A stretch of 64,000 nt of DNA from assembly GCF_003130795.1 (NCBI RefSeq), contig NZ_CP029352.1, positions 62,001 to 126,000 on the forward strand, written 5' to 3'. Below are positions 11,573-20,034 of the stretch, one piece after another. The position numbers were made by a program, and so were the translations under genes. The notes beneath the pieces were generated by a model. That model was given only the letters and a program-made list of their open reading frames with translations, was not told where the DNA came from and searched no databases. Numbering within the stretch: the first letter of the stretch is position 1; every line of letters begins with the position of its first letter. Source of the DNA: Azospirillum thermophilum (GTDB lineage: Bacteria > Pseudomonadota > Alphaproteobacteria > Azospirillales > Azospirillaceae).

Positions 11573-12565
11573 TTATCGCCGCACCACCGCCGACAGCCGG
11601 TCGATCGCCCGTTCCGCCTCCGCCTCCAGCCGGGCGACGATGGCGGCGAGAGGCTCGATGCGGTCGGCGAAGGCGACGGAGTGGCCGACCGACAGGGCGC
11701 CGCGGCTGGTGTCGCCCGTCTCGTAGGCGACCCGGCCGAGCTTGCCCGAGACATGCGGCAGCAACGTCTCCAGGCTGCCCTCCCCGGCCGCCTCGATGGC
11801 CGCCACCTGCCGGCTGGTCTCGTTGCGCAGCACGCGCATGGTGTTGCGCAGGCTCGACAGGATCAGCTCGGTCCCCGTCTCGTCCGTCTCGATCAGCCGC
11901 CGCTTGAAGTCGGGGTGCGCCCAGATCTCCTCGGCGACCAGGAAGCGGGTGCCGATGGTCACCCCCTCCGCCCCCATGGCGAGCGCCGCGACGAGCTGCT
12001 CGCCCGTGCCGATGCCGCCGCCGACCGCGACCGGAACCGGCACGTCGCGCGCCGCCAGCACCGCCTGCACGATGCTGCCGACGAGGTCGAGGCCGGGATG
12101 GCCACCGCATTCCGCTCCGACCACCGTGACGGCGTCGGCCCCCACCGCCGCCGCCTTGCGGGCGAAGCGGACCGCCGGCACCTTGTGGATCACCTTGATC
12201 CCGGCGGCGTGCAGACGGGGGATGTAGGCCTCCGGACTGCGGCCGGAGGTCTCGACGAAGCGCACCTCCTCCCGGACGATCAGGTCGAAGATGGCGTCCG
12301 TCCGCTCCCCCTGCACCAGCTTGGGCAGCATCGAGACGTTGACGCCGAAGGGCGCGCCCTCGCACAGGTCGCGGCAGCGGCGGATCTCGTCGCGCAGGCC
12401 GGCGTCGTCGGGAAAGCTGGCGGCGGTGATGAAGCCGATCATGCCGGCCCGGCCCGCCGCCGCCACATAGTCGGCGTTGGCGAGCCAGTGCAGCCCGCCC
12501 GCCACGATGGGCAGGCGGATGCCGAACAGGTCGGTCAGGCGGGTGCGGAACTCCATGCCGCTCAC
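11573..12565 (-). CDS. Nitronate monooxygenase-family flavoprotein
   Basis: The 330-residue FMN TIM-barrel protein matches the nitronate monooxygenase / 2-nitropropane dioxygenase family: LPIVAGGLHWLANADY at the N-terminus, the histidine segment GAECGGHPG, and GGGIGTGEQLVAALAMGAEG for phosphate binding. In catabolic operons such proteins often act as enoyl reductase-like or detoxifying enzymes, so true nitronate oxidation is not proven. The GTG start at 12565 overlaps the stop of the upstream hydratase gene (GTGA); an ATG at 12556 is an alternative. It is the last gene of the operon starting near 21182. Confidence 0.87.
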   Translation of the reverse strand: MSGMEFRTRLTDLFGIRLPIVAGGLHWLANADYVAAAGRAGMIGFITAASFPDDAGLRDEIRRCRDLCEGAPFGVNVSMLPKLVQGERTDAIFDLIVREEVRFVETSGRSPEAYIPRLHAAGIKVIHKVPAVRFARKAAAVGADAVTVVGAECGGHPGLDLVGSIVQAVLAARDVPVPVAVGGGIGTGEQLVAALAMGAEGVTIGTRFLVAEEIWAHPDFKRRLIETDETGTELILSSLRNTMRVLRNETSRQVAAIEAAGEGSLETLLPHVSGKLGRVAYETGDTSRGALSVGHSVAFADRIEPLAAIVARLEAEAERAIDRLSAVVRR

Positions 12566-13344
12566 CCCCGCGGGAAGCGGGCCGGCCGCTTCTCGAAGAA
12601 GGCGGCGATGCCCTCGGCCGCCTCGGGATGGCGCAGCGCCTCGGCGAAGAAGTCGGCCTCGCGGTCGAGCTGGGCGTCGGGCGCGCCGAAGCCGGCCTCG
12701 ATCAGCGCCTTGGCGCGGCCGATGGCGACCGCCGGCCCGTCGGCCAGCCGCTCCGCCCAGGCCATCGCCTCCTGCAGCGCCGTGCCCGGCGCCACCACCC
12801 GGTTGACGACGGCGAGCTGGGCCAGCCGCTGCGTACCGATCCGCCCGCCCTCGAACATGATCTCGGCGGCGAGCTGCGGCGTCACCGCCCGCGTCAGGAA
12901 GGCGGAGGCGCCGCCATCCGGGTTCAGCCCGACCTTGACGTAGGCCAGCGTGAAGACCGCATCCTCCGCCGCCACGATCAGGTCGCAGCCGAGCGCGATG
13001 GAGAAGCCGGCCCCGGCCGCCGCCCCCTCGATGGCGGCGACGATCGGCTTCGGGCAGGTCCGCATCGCCCGCACCCAGCCATGGAAGCGGTCGAGATTGC
13101 CGCGGATCACCGCCGGGTCGGCCTGCGCGTTCTTCATCAGCCGGCCGAGATTCCCGCCGGAACAGAAGGTGCCGTTGGCCCCCGTCAGCACCACCGCGCC
13201 GATCCCCGGATCCTCGGTCGCCCGGATCAGCGCGTCGCGCGCCGCCTCCATCATCTCCGGACCCAGCGCGTTCTTGGTCTCCGGCTGGTCGAGCGTCAGA
13301 ACCAGAACCCGCCCCGCCTGCGTAACCGTCACCTGCCCCGTCAT
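12562..13344 (-). CDS. Enoyl-CoA hydratase/isomerase family protein
   Basis: The 260-residue crotonase-fold protein has the N-terminal ETKNALGPEM segment, the oxyanion-hole stretch GTFCSGGNLGRL and the second hole segment AAAGAGFSIALGCDLIVAA. It would hydrate or isomerise an enoyl-CoA, and some close family members are annotated as alternative oxepin-CoA hydrolases. Start and stop overlap neighbours by 4 bp (ATGA) on both sides, so it is translationally coupled in the operon. Its position beside an acyl-CoA dehydrogenase and a CoA ligase supports beta-oxidation-like chemistry. Confidence 0.9.
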   Translation of the reverse strand: MTGQVTVTQAGRVLVLTLDQPETKNALGPEMMEAARDALIRATEDPGIGAVVLTGANGTFCSGGNLGRLMKNAQADPAVIRGNLDRFHGWVRAMRTCPKPIVAAIEGAAAGAGFSIALGCDLIVAAEDAVFTLAYVKVGLNPDGGASAFLTRAVTPQLAAEIMFEGGRIGTQRLAQLAVVNRVVAPGTALQEAMAWAERLADGPAVAIGRAKALIEAGFGAPDAQLDREADFFAEALRHPEAAEGIAAFFEKRPARFPRG

Positions 13345-13784
13345 AGCTGCGTTCCCTCCGCCGATTCGCTTCCCGGCCTGTATTTGAACATGCCCTCCGC
13401 GGTGGCCAGCAGGGCGCCGGTCCCGCGGTGGCGGACCTCGCCGGCGGCGCCGATGATCTTCCGGCCTCCCCCGCGCAGTCGCCCTATGACGTATACGTCA
13501 CCCTCGCGCGCCTGGCCAAGGAAACTTGTGGACAGCGACAGCGTCACCACCCGGCGGACGCGGCCGGGAAAAGGGCAATAGGTCGCCGAGAAGCCCATGG
13601 CGGTGTCGAGCAGCGTGGTCAGCACCCCGCCATGCACCACGCCGGCGCGGTTGAGGTGCCGCTGGTCGACGGGCATCTCCAGCTCCGCCTCGCCCTCCTG
13701 CCAGCGGACCAGCCGGTAGCCCAGCAGCTTCTGGAAGCCGGACGGCTCCTCCCCGTTCAGCAGATCCACCAGCTCAGCGGTCAT
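13341..13784 (-). CDS. PaaI-type hotdog thioesterase
   Basis: The 147-residue product is a single hotdog domain with HLNRAGVVHGGVLTTLLDTA, the PaaI/YigI-type active-site region, and a C-terminal strand ATAEGMFKYRPG. It would hydrolyse stalled acyl- or aryl-CoA esters and free CoA. The ATG at 13784 (MTAELVDLLNG) was chosen because it sits 13 bases after the livF stop with a GAGGGGA site; a longer frame to 13832 overlaps livF. The neighbourhood makes it a safety valve of the same catabolic pathway. Confidence 0.88.
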   Translation of the reverse strand: MTAELVDLLNGEEPSGFQKLLGYRLVRWQEGEAELEMPVDQRHLNRAGVVHGGVLTTLLDTAMGFSATYCPFPGRVRRVVTLSLSTSFLGQAREGDVYVIGRLRGGGRKIIGAAGEVRHRGTGALLATAEGMFKYRPGSESAEGTQL

Positions 13785-13797
13785 GGACGCTTTCCCC

Positions 13798-14520
13798 TCA
13801 GGCAGCCGTTTCATGCGCGAAGTAGAGCGCATGCAGGCGATCCAGATCCACCCGGTCGCCGCGCTCCGACATCACCACCTTGCCCGACTGCATCAGATAG
13901 ACCTGGTCGGCGATCTTCAGCGCCCGGCTGGTGTTCTGCTCCACCAGCACGATGGTCATGCCCTGGTCGCGCAGGCGGCCCAGGATGCGGAAGATCTCGT
14001 CCACCACAACGGGCGCCAGCCCCAGCGACGGCTCGTCGATCAGGCAGACGCGCGGCTGTTCCATCAGCCCGCGGCCGATGGCGAGCATCTGCGCCTCGCC
14101 GCCCGACAGCGTGCCGGCGATCTGGTGGCGGCGTTCCACCAGACGGGGGAACATCTCGAACACCATCTCCTTGTTGCGCTTCCAGTCGCGCCGGCAGCCG
14201 CGCGGGAAGGCCCCCATCATCAGGTTGTCCTCCACCGTCATGTCGGGGAAGATCATCCGGCCTTCCGGGATCATCACGATTCCGCTGGCCACGGTGTCCC
14301 AGGTCTTCGCCCCCCTGCGGCTGGCGCCGTCGACGCGGATGTCGCCGCCCTCGACCGGGATCAGCCCCATGACGGCGCGCAGCAGCGTCGTCTTGCCCGC
14401 CCCGTTGGGGCCGACGATGACGGTGGTCTTGCCGGCCTCCACCGTCAGCGAGACGTCCCACAGCACGTTGATCGCGCCATAGCCGGCGCGCAGGCTTTCG
14501 ATCTCAAGCAGCGGCTTCAC
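13798..14520 (-). CDS. livF: Liv-type ABC transporter ATP-binding protein (LivF-like)
   Basis: The 240-residue ATPase has Walker A GPNGAGKTT (residues 37-45), the ABC signature LSGGEAQML, Walker B VCLIDEPSLGLAP and the LivF-type C-terminus. The start is a GTG at 14520 with AGGAG 8 bases upstream, inside the end of livG (17-bp overlap). With livG, livM, livH and the binding protein upstream it forms a complete branched-chain-amino-acid-type importer. The substrate is probably an organic or aromatic acid, given the CoA-catabolism genes in the same operon (inference). Confidence 0.93.
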   Translation of the reverse strand: MKPLLEIESLRAGYGAINVLWDVSLTVEAGKTTVIVGPNGAGKTTLLRAVMGLIPVEGGDIRVDGASRRGAKTWDTVASGIVMIPEGRMIFPDMTVEDNLMMGAFPRGCRRDWKRNKEMVFEMFPRLVERRHQIAGTLSGGEAQMLAIGRGLMEQPRVCLIDEPSLGLAPVVVDEIFRILGRLRDQGMTIVLVEQNTSRALKIADQVYLMQSGKVVMSERGDRVDLDRLHALYFAHETAA

Positions 14521-15217
14521 CGGTATAGCTCCTGATCACTTCGGGGTCGCGGAAGACGGCGTCGGGCGTGCCGTCGGCGATGATCTGGCCGAAATTCAGC
14601 ACCAGCACCCTTGGGCACAGCGCCGTGACGGTGGGGATGTCGTGCTCGATCACCACCATGGCGAGGCGGAAGCGCTCGCGCACCGCCGCCAGACGCTCCA
14701 TGAAGGCGCGCTTGCTGTTGGTCTCCAGCCCGGCCAGCACCTCGTCCAGCAGCAGCAGGCTGGGGTTGGTGGCGAGCGCCTTGCCGACCTCCAGCGCCTT
14801 GTGCTCGGTCAGCGCCAGCTCGGTCGTGGCGTCGCGGTCGGCCTTGCCGGCGAGGTTCAGGATGTCGAGGATCTCGTCGATGCGCTCGGGATCGACCGTC
14901 CCGGCGCCGAAGCGCTGGGCGACGATCAGGTTCTCGCGCACCGTGCAGTGACCGAGCGGCCGGGGAATCTGGAAGCTGCGCCCGATGCCGAGCCGCGCCC
15001 GCTTCCATTCCGGCAGCGTCAGCAGCGACCGGCCGCGGAACTCCAGCCGGCCCTCCGTCGGCTTCACCACGCCGGAGATGACGTTGAACAGCGTGGTCTT
15101 GCCCGCCCCGTTCGGCCCGACGAGGCCGATGGTCTCCCCCTCGGCGACCGAGAAGCTGGCGCTCTTCAGCGCCTGCACGCCGCCGAAGCGGACCTGCACC
15201 CCCTCAAGCGTGAGCAT
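14504..15217 (-). CDS. livG: Liv-type ABC transporter ATP-binding protein (LivG-like)
   Basis: This 237-residue ATPase has Walker A GPNGAGKTT starting at residue 34, the LivG-type segment RLGIGRSFQIPRPLGHCTVRENL and Walker B SLLLLDEVLAGLE. The signature region is unusual: the usual LSGG before Walker B reads LALTEHKALEVGKAL. That LTEHK form is known in some Liv ATPases of aromatic-acid importers. It overlaps livM by 14 bp and livF by 17 bp. Confidence 0.92.
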   Translation of the reverse strand: MLTLEGVQVRFGGVQALKSASFSVAEGETIGLVGPNGAGKTTLFNVISGVVKPTEGRLEFRGRSLLTLPEWKRARLGIGRSFQIPRPLGHCTVRENLIVAQRFGAGTVDPERIDEILDILNLAGKADRDATTELALTEHKALEVGKALATNPSLLLLDEVLAGLETNSKRAFMERLAAVRERFRLAMVVIEHDIPTVTALCPRVLVLNFGQIIADGTPDAVFRDPEVIRSYTGEAAA

Positions 15218-16172
15218 GGGCCTGCACTCCTTCCTTCTTGCGGCGGCGGCGGCGGACCAGCAGAGGCATCAGGCCGCCGGGGCTGAACAGGATCATCACG
15301 CACAGCAGGGCGCCGAGGACGAGCTGGTGCCCGTGCGGCATCAGCTCCTTGAAGACGAGCTGGTCGAGCAGGTAGATCGCCAGCGACCCCACCACCGGCC
15401 CCCACACCGTGCGGTAGCCGCCGAAGATCGCCGCCGCGATCGGCAGCACGGTCCAGGTCGAGGCGAAGGCGTAGTCCGGCTGCAGGAAGCTGATGAAGTG
15501 GGCGTTGAAGGCGCCGACCACCCCGGTGATGAAGGCCGACAGCACCAGCATCGCCGCCTTCAGGTGCGTGCTGGGCACCCCGACGACGCGGGTCGCCTGC
15601 TCGGTGTCGTGCATCGCCTTCAGCGCCAGCCCCCAGGCGCTGCGCCGGATGGCGTCATAGGCCAGCGCCGCCAGCACGACGATGGTCAGCACGATGAGGT
15701 AGCCGCCGGTCTTCTCGCCGAACTCCACCCCCATCACGGTCGGGAAGCGCGGGATCGACAGCAGCCCGCCGGCGCCGCCGGTGACCGGGGTCATCTCGGT
15801 CGCCAGGATCTGGAAGATGTGGGCGTAGGCCAGCATCGCCAGCGCGAAGTAGGGCCCCTTCAGCCGCAGCGCCGGCATGGTGGCGACCGAGGCGACGGCC
15901 GCCCCGACCCCGCCCAGCACCATCGCCGCGAAGACCGGCACCCCCAGCTTCATCGCCAGCACCGCCGAGACGTAGGAGCCCACGCCGAAGAAGGCGGCGT
16001 GCCCGAAGCTGACCATGCCGCCCAGGTTGCCCAGCAGCGCCCAGGCCACCGAGACGCCGGCGATGGTCAGGGCGGCGACGATCAGGCCGAGGATGTAGGC
16101 GTTGCCGCCGAAGACCAGCGGCACCCCGACATAGGCGAGCGCCAGGACCGCGATCAGAACCACTGCTTTCAT
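15204..16172 (-). CDS. livM: Liv-type ABC transporter permease (LivM-like)
   Basis: The 322-residue inner-membrane permease starts MKAVVLIAVLALAYVGVPLV and has 8 or more membrane helices. It contains the LivM signature GGMVSFGHAAFFGVGSYVSA and the coupling-loop region near GLALKAMHDTEQATRVVG that contacts the ATPases. Its ATG at 16172 overlaps the livH stop (ATGA). It pairs with LivH to form the channel. Confidence 0.92.
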   Translation of the reverse strand: MKAVVLIAVLALAYVGVPLVFGGNAYILGLIVAALTIAGVSVAWALLGNLGGMVSFGHAAFFGVGSYVSAVLAMKLGVPVFAAMVLGGVGAAVASVATMPALRLKGPYFALAMLAYAHIFQILATEMTPVTGGAGGLLSIPRFPTVMGVEFGEKTGGYLIVLTIVVLAALAYDAIRRSAWGLALKAMHDTEQATRVVGVPSTHLKAAMLVLSAFITGVVGAFNAHFISFLQPDYAFASTWTVLPIAAAIFGGYRTVWGPVVGSLAIYLLDQLVFKELMPHGHQLVLGALLCVMILFSPGGLMPLLVRRRRRKKEGVQAHAHA

Positions 16173-17047
16173 CGGGCGAGCGCCTTTCTGCCGCCGAACA
16201 GGCCCGAGGGCGAGACGAACAGCACGACGAGGAAGAGGATCATCCCGGCCAGCTCCTGCAGCGAGGCCGAGAAGAAGGTGACGGTGAGCGATTCGATCAC
16301 CCCGATCATCAGCGCGCCGACCAGCACGCCGGGGATGGAGCCCAGTCCGGCCAGAACGGTGATGATGAAGGCCTTCACCGTCATGACGTGGCCCAGCGCC
16401 GGGAAGATCGTCTTGCCGGTGTAGATCGCGATGCCGGCGAAGGTGGCGAGCAGGGCCGCCAGCAGGAAGGACAGCACCTCCGTCTGCCGCGGGTTGACGC
16501 CCATCAGCTTGGCCGCGTTGCGGTTGGACGACAGCGCCCGCACGGCGCGGCCCTGCCAGCTGTGGTTCAGCCACCAGTAGACGCCGGCCATCAGCGCGAG
16601 GCCGCCGACGAAGAAGACCACCTCCGCCCGCATGGCGAACAGCGTGTCGGCGATCACCATCGAGTCCTGGAACCAGGCGTCGGTCGTCGAATGGATGTCG
16701 GCCGCCCAGATCATCAGGATGGCGTTGGTCAGGATGATGCCGATGCCGAAGGTCAGGATCAGCGAGTTGATCTCGCGGTCCTCCTCGATCCGGCTGAGCA
16801 GCCCGTAGATCGCCGCCGAGGTCGCGCCGACGATCAGCAGGGCGAAGGGGATCGCCGCGACCGGGTTCATCCCGTAGCGTGACTCCGCCGCATAGGCGAT
16901 GTAGGCGGCCAGCAGCACGAGTTCGCCGTGGGCCAGATTGATGACCCGCATGGTGCCGAACACCAGCGCCAGCCCGACCGCCACCGTGGCGTAATAGCCC
17001 CCGGCGAGCACGCCGGAGAACAGGGCCTGAAGGATCAGTTCGAACAT
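16169..17047 (-). CDS. livH: Liv-type ABC transporter permease (LivH-like)
   Basis: The 292-residue permease starts MFELILQALFSGVLAGGYYA and contains the LivH hallmark LALVFGTMRVINLAHGELVL and the loop RALSSNRNAAKLMGVNPRQT. GAAAGG precedes the ATG at 17047; the longer frame upstream is in the intergenic region and was rejected. It lies 139 bp downstream of the binding-protein gene, with hairpins in between that may reduce expression of the membrane part relative to the binding protein. Confidence 0.93.
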   Translation of the reverse strand: MFELILQALFSGVLAGGYYATVAVGLALVFGTMRVINLAHGELVLLAAYIAYAAESRYGMNPVAAIPFALLIVGATSAAIYGLLSRIEEDREINSLILTFGIGIILTNAILMIWAADIHSTTDAWFQDSMVIADTLFAMRAEVVFFVGGLALMAGVYWWLNHSWQGRAVRALSSNRNAAKLMGVNPRQTEVLSFLLAALLATFAGIAIYTGKTIFPALGHVMTVKAFIITVLAGLGSIPGVLVGALMIGVIESLTVTFFSASLQELAGMILFLVVLFVSPSGLFGGRKALAR

Positions 17048-17070
17048 GTTGCGCCTTTCGCTGAGCGCTG

Positions 17071-17180
17071 CGTCACCTCTGTGACGGGGGCGGGACGAGG
17101 GGGACGTCCTTGCGGGACTGGCGGGGTCGCGCCGGTGCCGCCCCCTCACCCTCCCTCTCCCCCTGGCGGGGAAGAGGGGG
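17071..17180 (-). terminator. Two hairpins between binding-protein gene and livH
   Basis: CGTCAC (17071-17076) and GTGACG (17081-17086) form a tight hairpin. A second C-rich/G-rich element (about 17151-17180) pairs CCCTCT with AGAGGG and CCCC with GGGG. They follow the binding-protein stop in the direction of transcription, a usual place for partial termination or mRNA protection. No long U tract follows. Confidence 0.5.
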
Positions 17181-17186
17181 ACCGGA

Positions 17187-18362
17187 TCACCACGGAACGC
17201 CGGGGAACCTCATCGCGCCGTTGGCGGCGTCCTTCGGCCACACCAGCACGACCTTGCCGGTCTGGTGCTGGCCCATGCGGTGGGAGAAGTTGGTGTTGTC
17301 GCCCTTGGCGTCGAAGGTGACGCGGCCGATCAGCGTCTGCGCGTCGGTCCTGCGCAGCTCGTCCGCCAGGCCGCCCTTGGCCAGCGTGCCGGCCTCCTCG
17401 GCGCGGACGATGGCGTCGATCAGCAGGCGGGTCTGCACATAGCCGAACTGGCCGAGATAGTCCGGCTCCTTGTTGAACAGTTTCTTGTATTCGGCCGCGA
17501 ACTCCAGCGCCTCGGGCTGGGTGAACTCCACCGGGTAGGGCAGCATGGAGGTGCCGTAGACATTCTCCATCAGGTCGGGGAATTCCTTGGCCATCTGGGC
17601 GGTCGCCAGCGACCAGACCCCGACCACCGCCTTGACCTGGGGCTTCAGCACCTTGGCGGCGCGCAGAATGCCGACATAGTCGTTCTCGTAGCCCACCATG
17701 GCGATGGCCTCGGAGCGGTCCTGCAGCTTCACCTTGTTCAGCAGCGGCTTGAAGTCGCTGGTGGCGGCGTCGAACTCGTGCATGCCGACAGTGACGCCCT
17801 TGGCCGACAGGGCGGACTGCACCTGCTTGGCGAGGTTGGTGGTGGCGTCCTTGTTCAGATAGACGACCGAGACCTTCTTGACGCCCATGTCCTCCAGCAG
17901 GCCGATCATGGCCTTGGCGTAGCCCTCGGAGTTGTTGATGCGGAAGAAGGTGGGATAGCCGCGGGCGGTCAGCTCCGGCGTCACGCCGCCCGAGGTGATG
18001 TAGACGACGCCGGCCTTCTGCGCCGCCTCGGACGCCGGTCCGATGATGTTGGAGCCGTAGCCGCCGGTCAGCGCCACCGCCCCGTCGCCGATCAGCCGCT
18101 CCACCGCGGCGACCGCCTTGGCCGGATTGGTCTCGTCGTCGATGGTCGAGACCTTGAAGCTGTGCTTGCCGGCATAGGCACGGTTGGCCATCTCGATCGC
18201 CACGGCGATGCCCTCGTGCATGCCCTGGCCGACGCGGGCGAGGTTGCCGGTCAGCGGCAGCTCGGAGCCGAGCAGGAACTCCTTCGCCTGGGCCAGCGAG
18301 GAGGCGCCGAGCGCCACGCCGAGGGCGACGGTGGCGGCCAGTTGGGTGAGCGTCCGTTTCAT
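17187..18362 (-). CDS. Liv-type ABC transporter substrate-binding protein
   Basis: The 391-residue precursor starts MKRTLTQLAATVALGVALGA and has a Sec signal peptide ending SLAQAKE. The mature part is a type I periplasmic-binding protein: GSELPLTGNLARVGQGMHEG, ALTGGYGSNIIGPASEAAQ and VYITSGGVTPELTARGY, the usual Ser/Thr contacts to a carboxylate ligand. GGAAGGA precedes the ATG at 18362. It captures the substrate for LivHMGF. Operon partners (CoA ligase, acyl-CoA dehydrogenase) suggest an organic acid rather than leucine. Confidence 0.93.
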   Translation of the reverse strand: MKRTLTQLAATVALGVALGASSLAQAKEFLLGSELPLTGNLARVGQGMHEGIAVAIEMANRAYAGKHSFKVSTIDDETNPAKAVAAVERLIGDGAVALTGGYGSNIIGPASEAAQKAGVVYITSGGVTPELTARGYPTFFRINNSEGYAKAMIGLLEDMGVKKVSVVYLNKDATTNLAKQVQSALSAKGVTVGMHEFDAATSDFKPLLNKVKLQDRSEAIAMVGYENDYVGILRAAKVLKPQVKAVVGVWSLATAQMAKEFPDLMENVYGTSMLPYPVEFTQPEALEFAAEYKKLFNKEPDYLGQFGYVQTRLLIDAIVRAEEAGTLAKGGLADELRRTDAQTLIGRVTFDAKGDNTNFSHRMGQHQTGKVVLVWPKDAANGAMRFPGVPW

Positions 18363-18432
18363 GCAGCTTTTCCTTCCCGGTCTGTCGTGCACCCGTCGCG
18401 CGGGCGCGTAATTATTGATTGCGGGCGCCGCG

Positions 18433-20034
18433 TCAGGCGCCGTTTCCCGCTCCTTGCGCCATCACCTCGGCGGCGAGGCCGCGCAGGCCGCTCTTCAGCA
18501 GCTTGCCGGTCGGGCTGGCCGGCAGGGCGTCCAGCGCGACGATGCGCGCCGGCCGCTTGTAGGGGGCCAGCCGTTCGGCGGCGAAGGCCTTCAGCTCCTC
18601 CTCGGTCGCGCCGCGGCCGGGAACGAACTGCACGAAGGCGACCACCTCCTCGTTGCCCGCCGCGGCGACGCCGACCACCGCGGCCAGAGTCACCGCGGGG
18701 TGGCTGGTCAGCACGCCCTCGACCTCCTCCGGGTAGACGTTGAAGCCGGAGCGGATGACGATCTCGCGGATGCGGCCGACCACGGCGATGCAGCCGTCCG
18801 GCTCCTGCCGCGCCACGTCGCCGGTCTTCAGCCAGCCGTCGTCGGTCAGCACCTGGCTGGTCAGCGCCGGCTCGTGGTAGTAGCCCAGCATCACGTTGGG
18901 CGCCTTCACCCACAGCTCGCCCGGCTCGCCGGCCGGCATGTCGCGGCCGGTGGCATGGTCGACGAAGCGCACCTCGATCAGCGGCAGCGGCGGACCGATG
19001 GAGGTGTCGGCGCGCGGCGCGTCCAGCCGGGTCTGCGTCACGGTGGGGGAGCATTCCGTCAGGCCGTAGCCGTTGTGCAGCGTCAGGCCGAAGGTCGCCT
19101 CGACCTCCTGCTTCAGCTCCAGGTCCAGCACCGAACCGCCCGACGACAGGTAGCGCAGGTGCGGCGCCTGCGGCGGCGAGCCGGTGACCTTCAGATGCTC
19201 GATCAGCTTGGCGTACATCGCCGGCACGCCCTGGAAGACGGTGATGCCGTCCTCGCGCAGCGCCCGCCACACGTCGGCCGGGGCGAAGCGGGCGATGGTG
19301 TGCAGGCAGCCGCCGGCATAGAGCGTGCCGAGGCAGGTGGAGGCGAGGCCGAAGACATGGCTGACCGGCAGCACCCCATAGGTGTGGTCGGCCCCCGTCA
19401 GGCCGCGCATGTGGCCGGACACCGCCGCGACGAACAGCAGCCCGCGGTGGGACAGCATCACCCCCTTGGGGTGGCCGGTGGTGCCGGAGGTGTAGATCAG
19501 CGCCCCGACCTGCCGCGCGCCGTCGAGATGGACCGGTTCCGGCTCGGCCTCCAGCAGCGGGCCGACCGCCATCGGCGGCAGGTCGCCGTCGCCGAGCGGC
19601 TCCGCCCCGCTGCGCCGGGCATGGGCCGCCGCGTCGGGGGAGATGGCGTCGGTGAAGACCATCCGGCGCGGCCGGCAATGGTCGCGGATGGTGTCGATCT
19701 CGCGGTCGGACAGCCGGGCGTTGACGATCACCGGCCAGGCGTTGCGCTCGCTCGCCGCCATGATCAGCGTGACCAGCGCCAGCCCGTTCTCGCCGACGAT
19801 CATCAGCCGGTCGCCGCCGCGCACGCCCAGCCGGTCGAGGTGCCCGGCCATCCGGCGGATCGCCTCGCCGAAGCGGCGGTAGCTCCACTCCTCCCGGCCG
19901 TCGTTCAGCGCGGGGGCGTCGGGGGTCGTCTCGGCCCAGGCGAGGGCGGGGTGGCTGATGCGCCGCGGCAGCGCCGCCACCATCTCGGCGAAATCGGGGG
20001 CGGCGAAATCGGGAGTTTGCGCGGCCACGGTCAC
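18433..20034 (-). CDS. AMP-forming acid:CoA ligase
   Basis: The 533-residue ANL-superfamily enzyme has the P-loop YTSGTTGHPKGVMLSH, the A5 motif NGYGLTECSPT, WLKTGDVARQEPDGCIAVVGR and the C-terminal catalytic lysine in PTGKLLKSGL. It adenylates a carboxylic acid and transfers it to CoA. A GTG at 20034 overlaps the acyl-CoA dehydrogenase stop (GTGA) with GGGAGG close upstream; a second GTG at 20028 has better spacing and may be the true start. In this operon it would activate the acid brought in by the Liv transporter. The exact acid is unknown. Confidence 0.9.
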   Translation of the reverse strand: MTVAAQTPDFAAPDFAEMVAALPRRISHPALAWAETTPDAPALNDGREEWSYRRFGEAIRRMAGHLDRLGVRGGDRLMIVGENGLALVTLIMAASERNAWPVIVNARLSDREIDTIRDHCRPRRMVFTDAISPDAAAHARRSGAEPLGDGDLPPMAVGPLLEAEPEPVHLDGARQVGALIYTSGTTGHPKGVMLSHRGLLFVAAVSGHMRGLTGADHTYGVLPVSHVFGLASTCLGTLYAGGCLHTIARFAPADVWRALREDGITVFQGVPAMYAKLIEHLKVTGSPPQAPHLRYLSSGGSVLDLELKQEVEATFGLTLHNGYGLTECSPTVTQTRLDAPRADTSIGPPLPLIEVRFVDHATGRDMPAGEPGELWVKAPNVMLGYYHEPALTSQVLTDDGWLKTGDVARQEPDGCIAVVGRIREIVIRSGFNVYPEEVEGVLTSHPAVTLAAVVGVAAAGNEEVVAFVQFVPGRGATEEELKAFAAERLAPYKRPARIVALDALPASPTGKLLKSGLRGLAAEVMAQGAGNGA

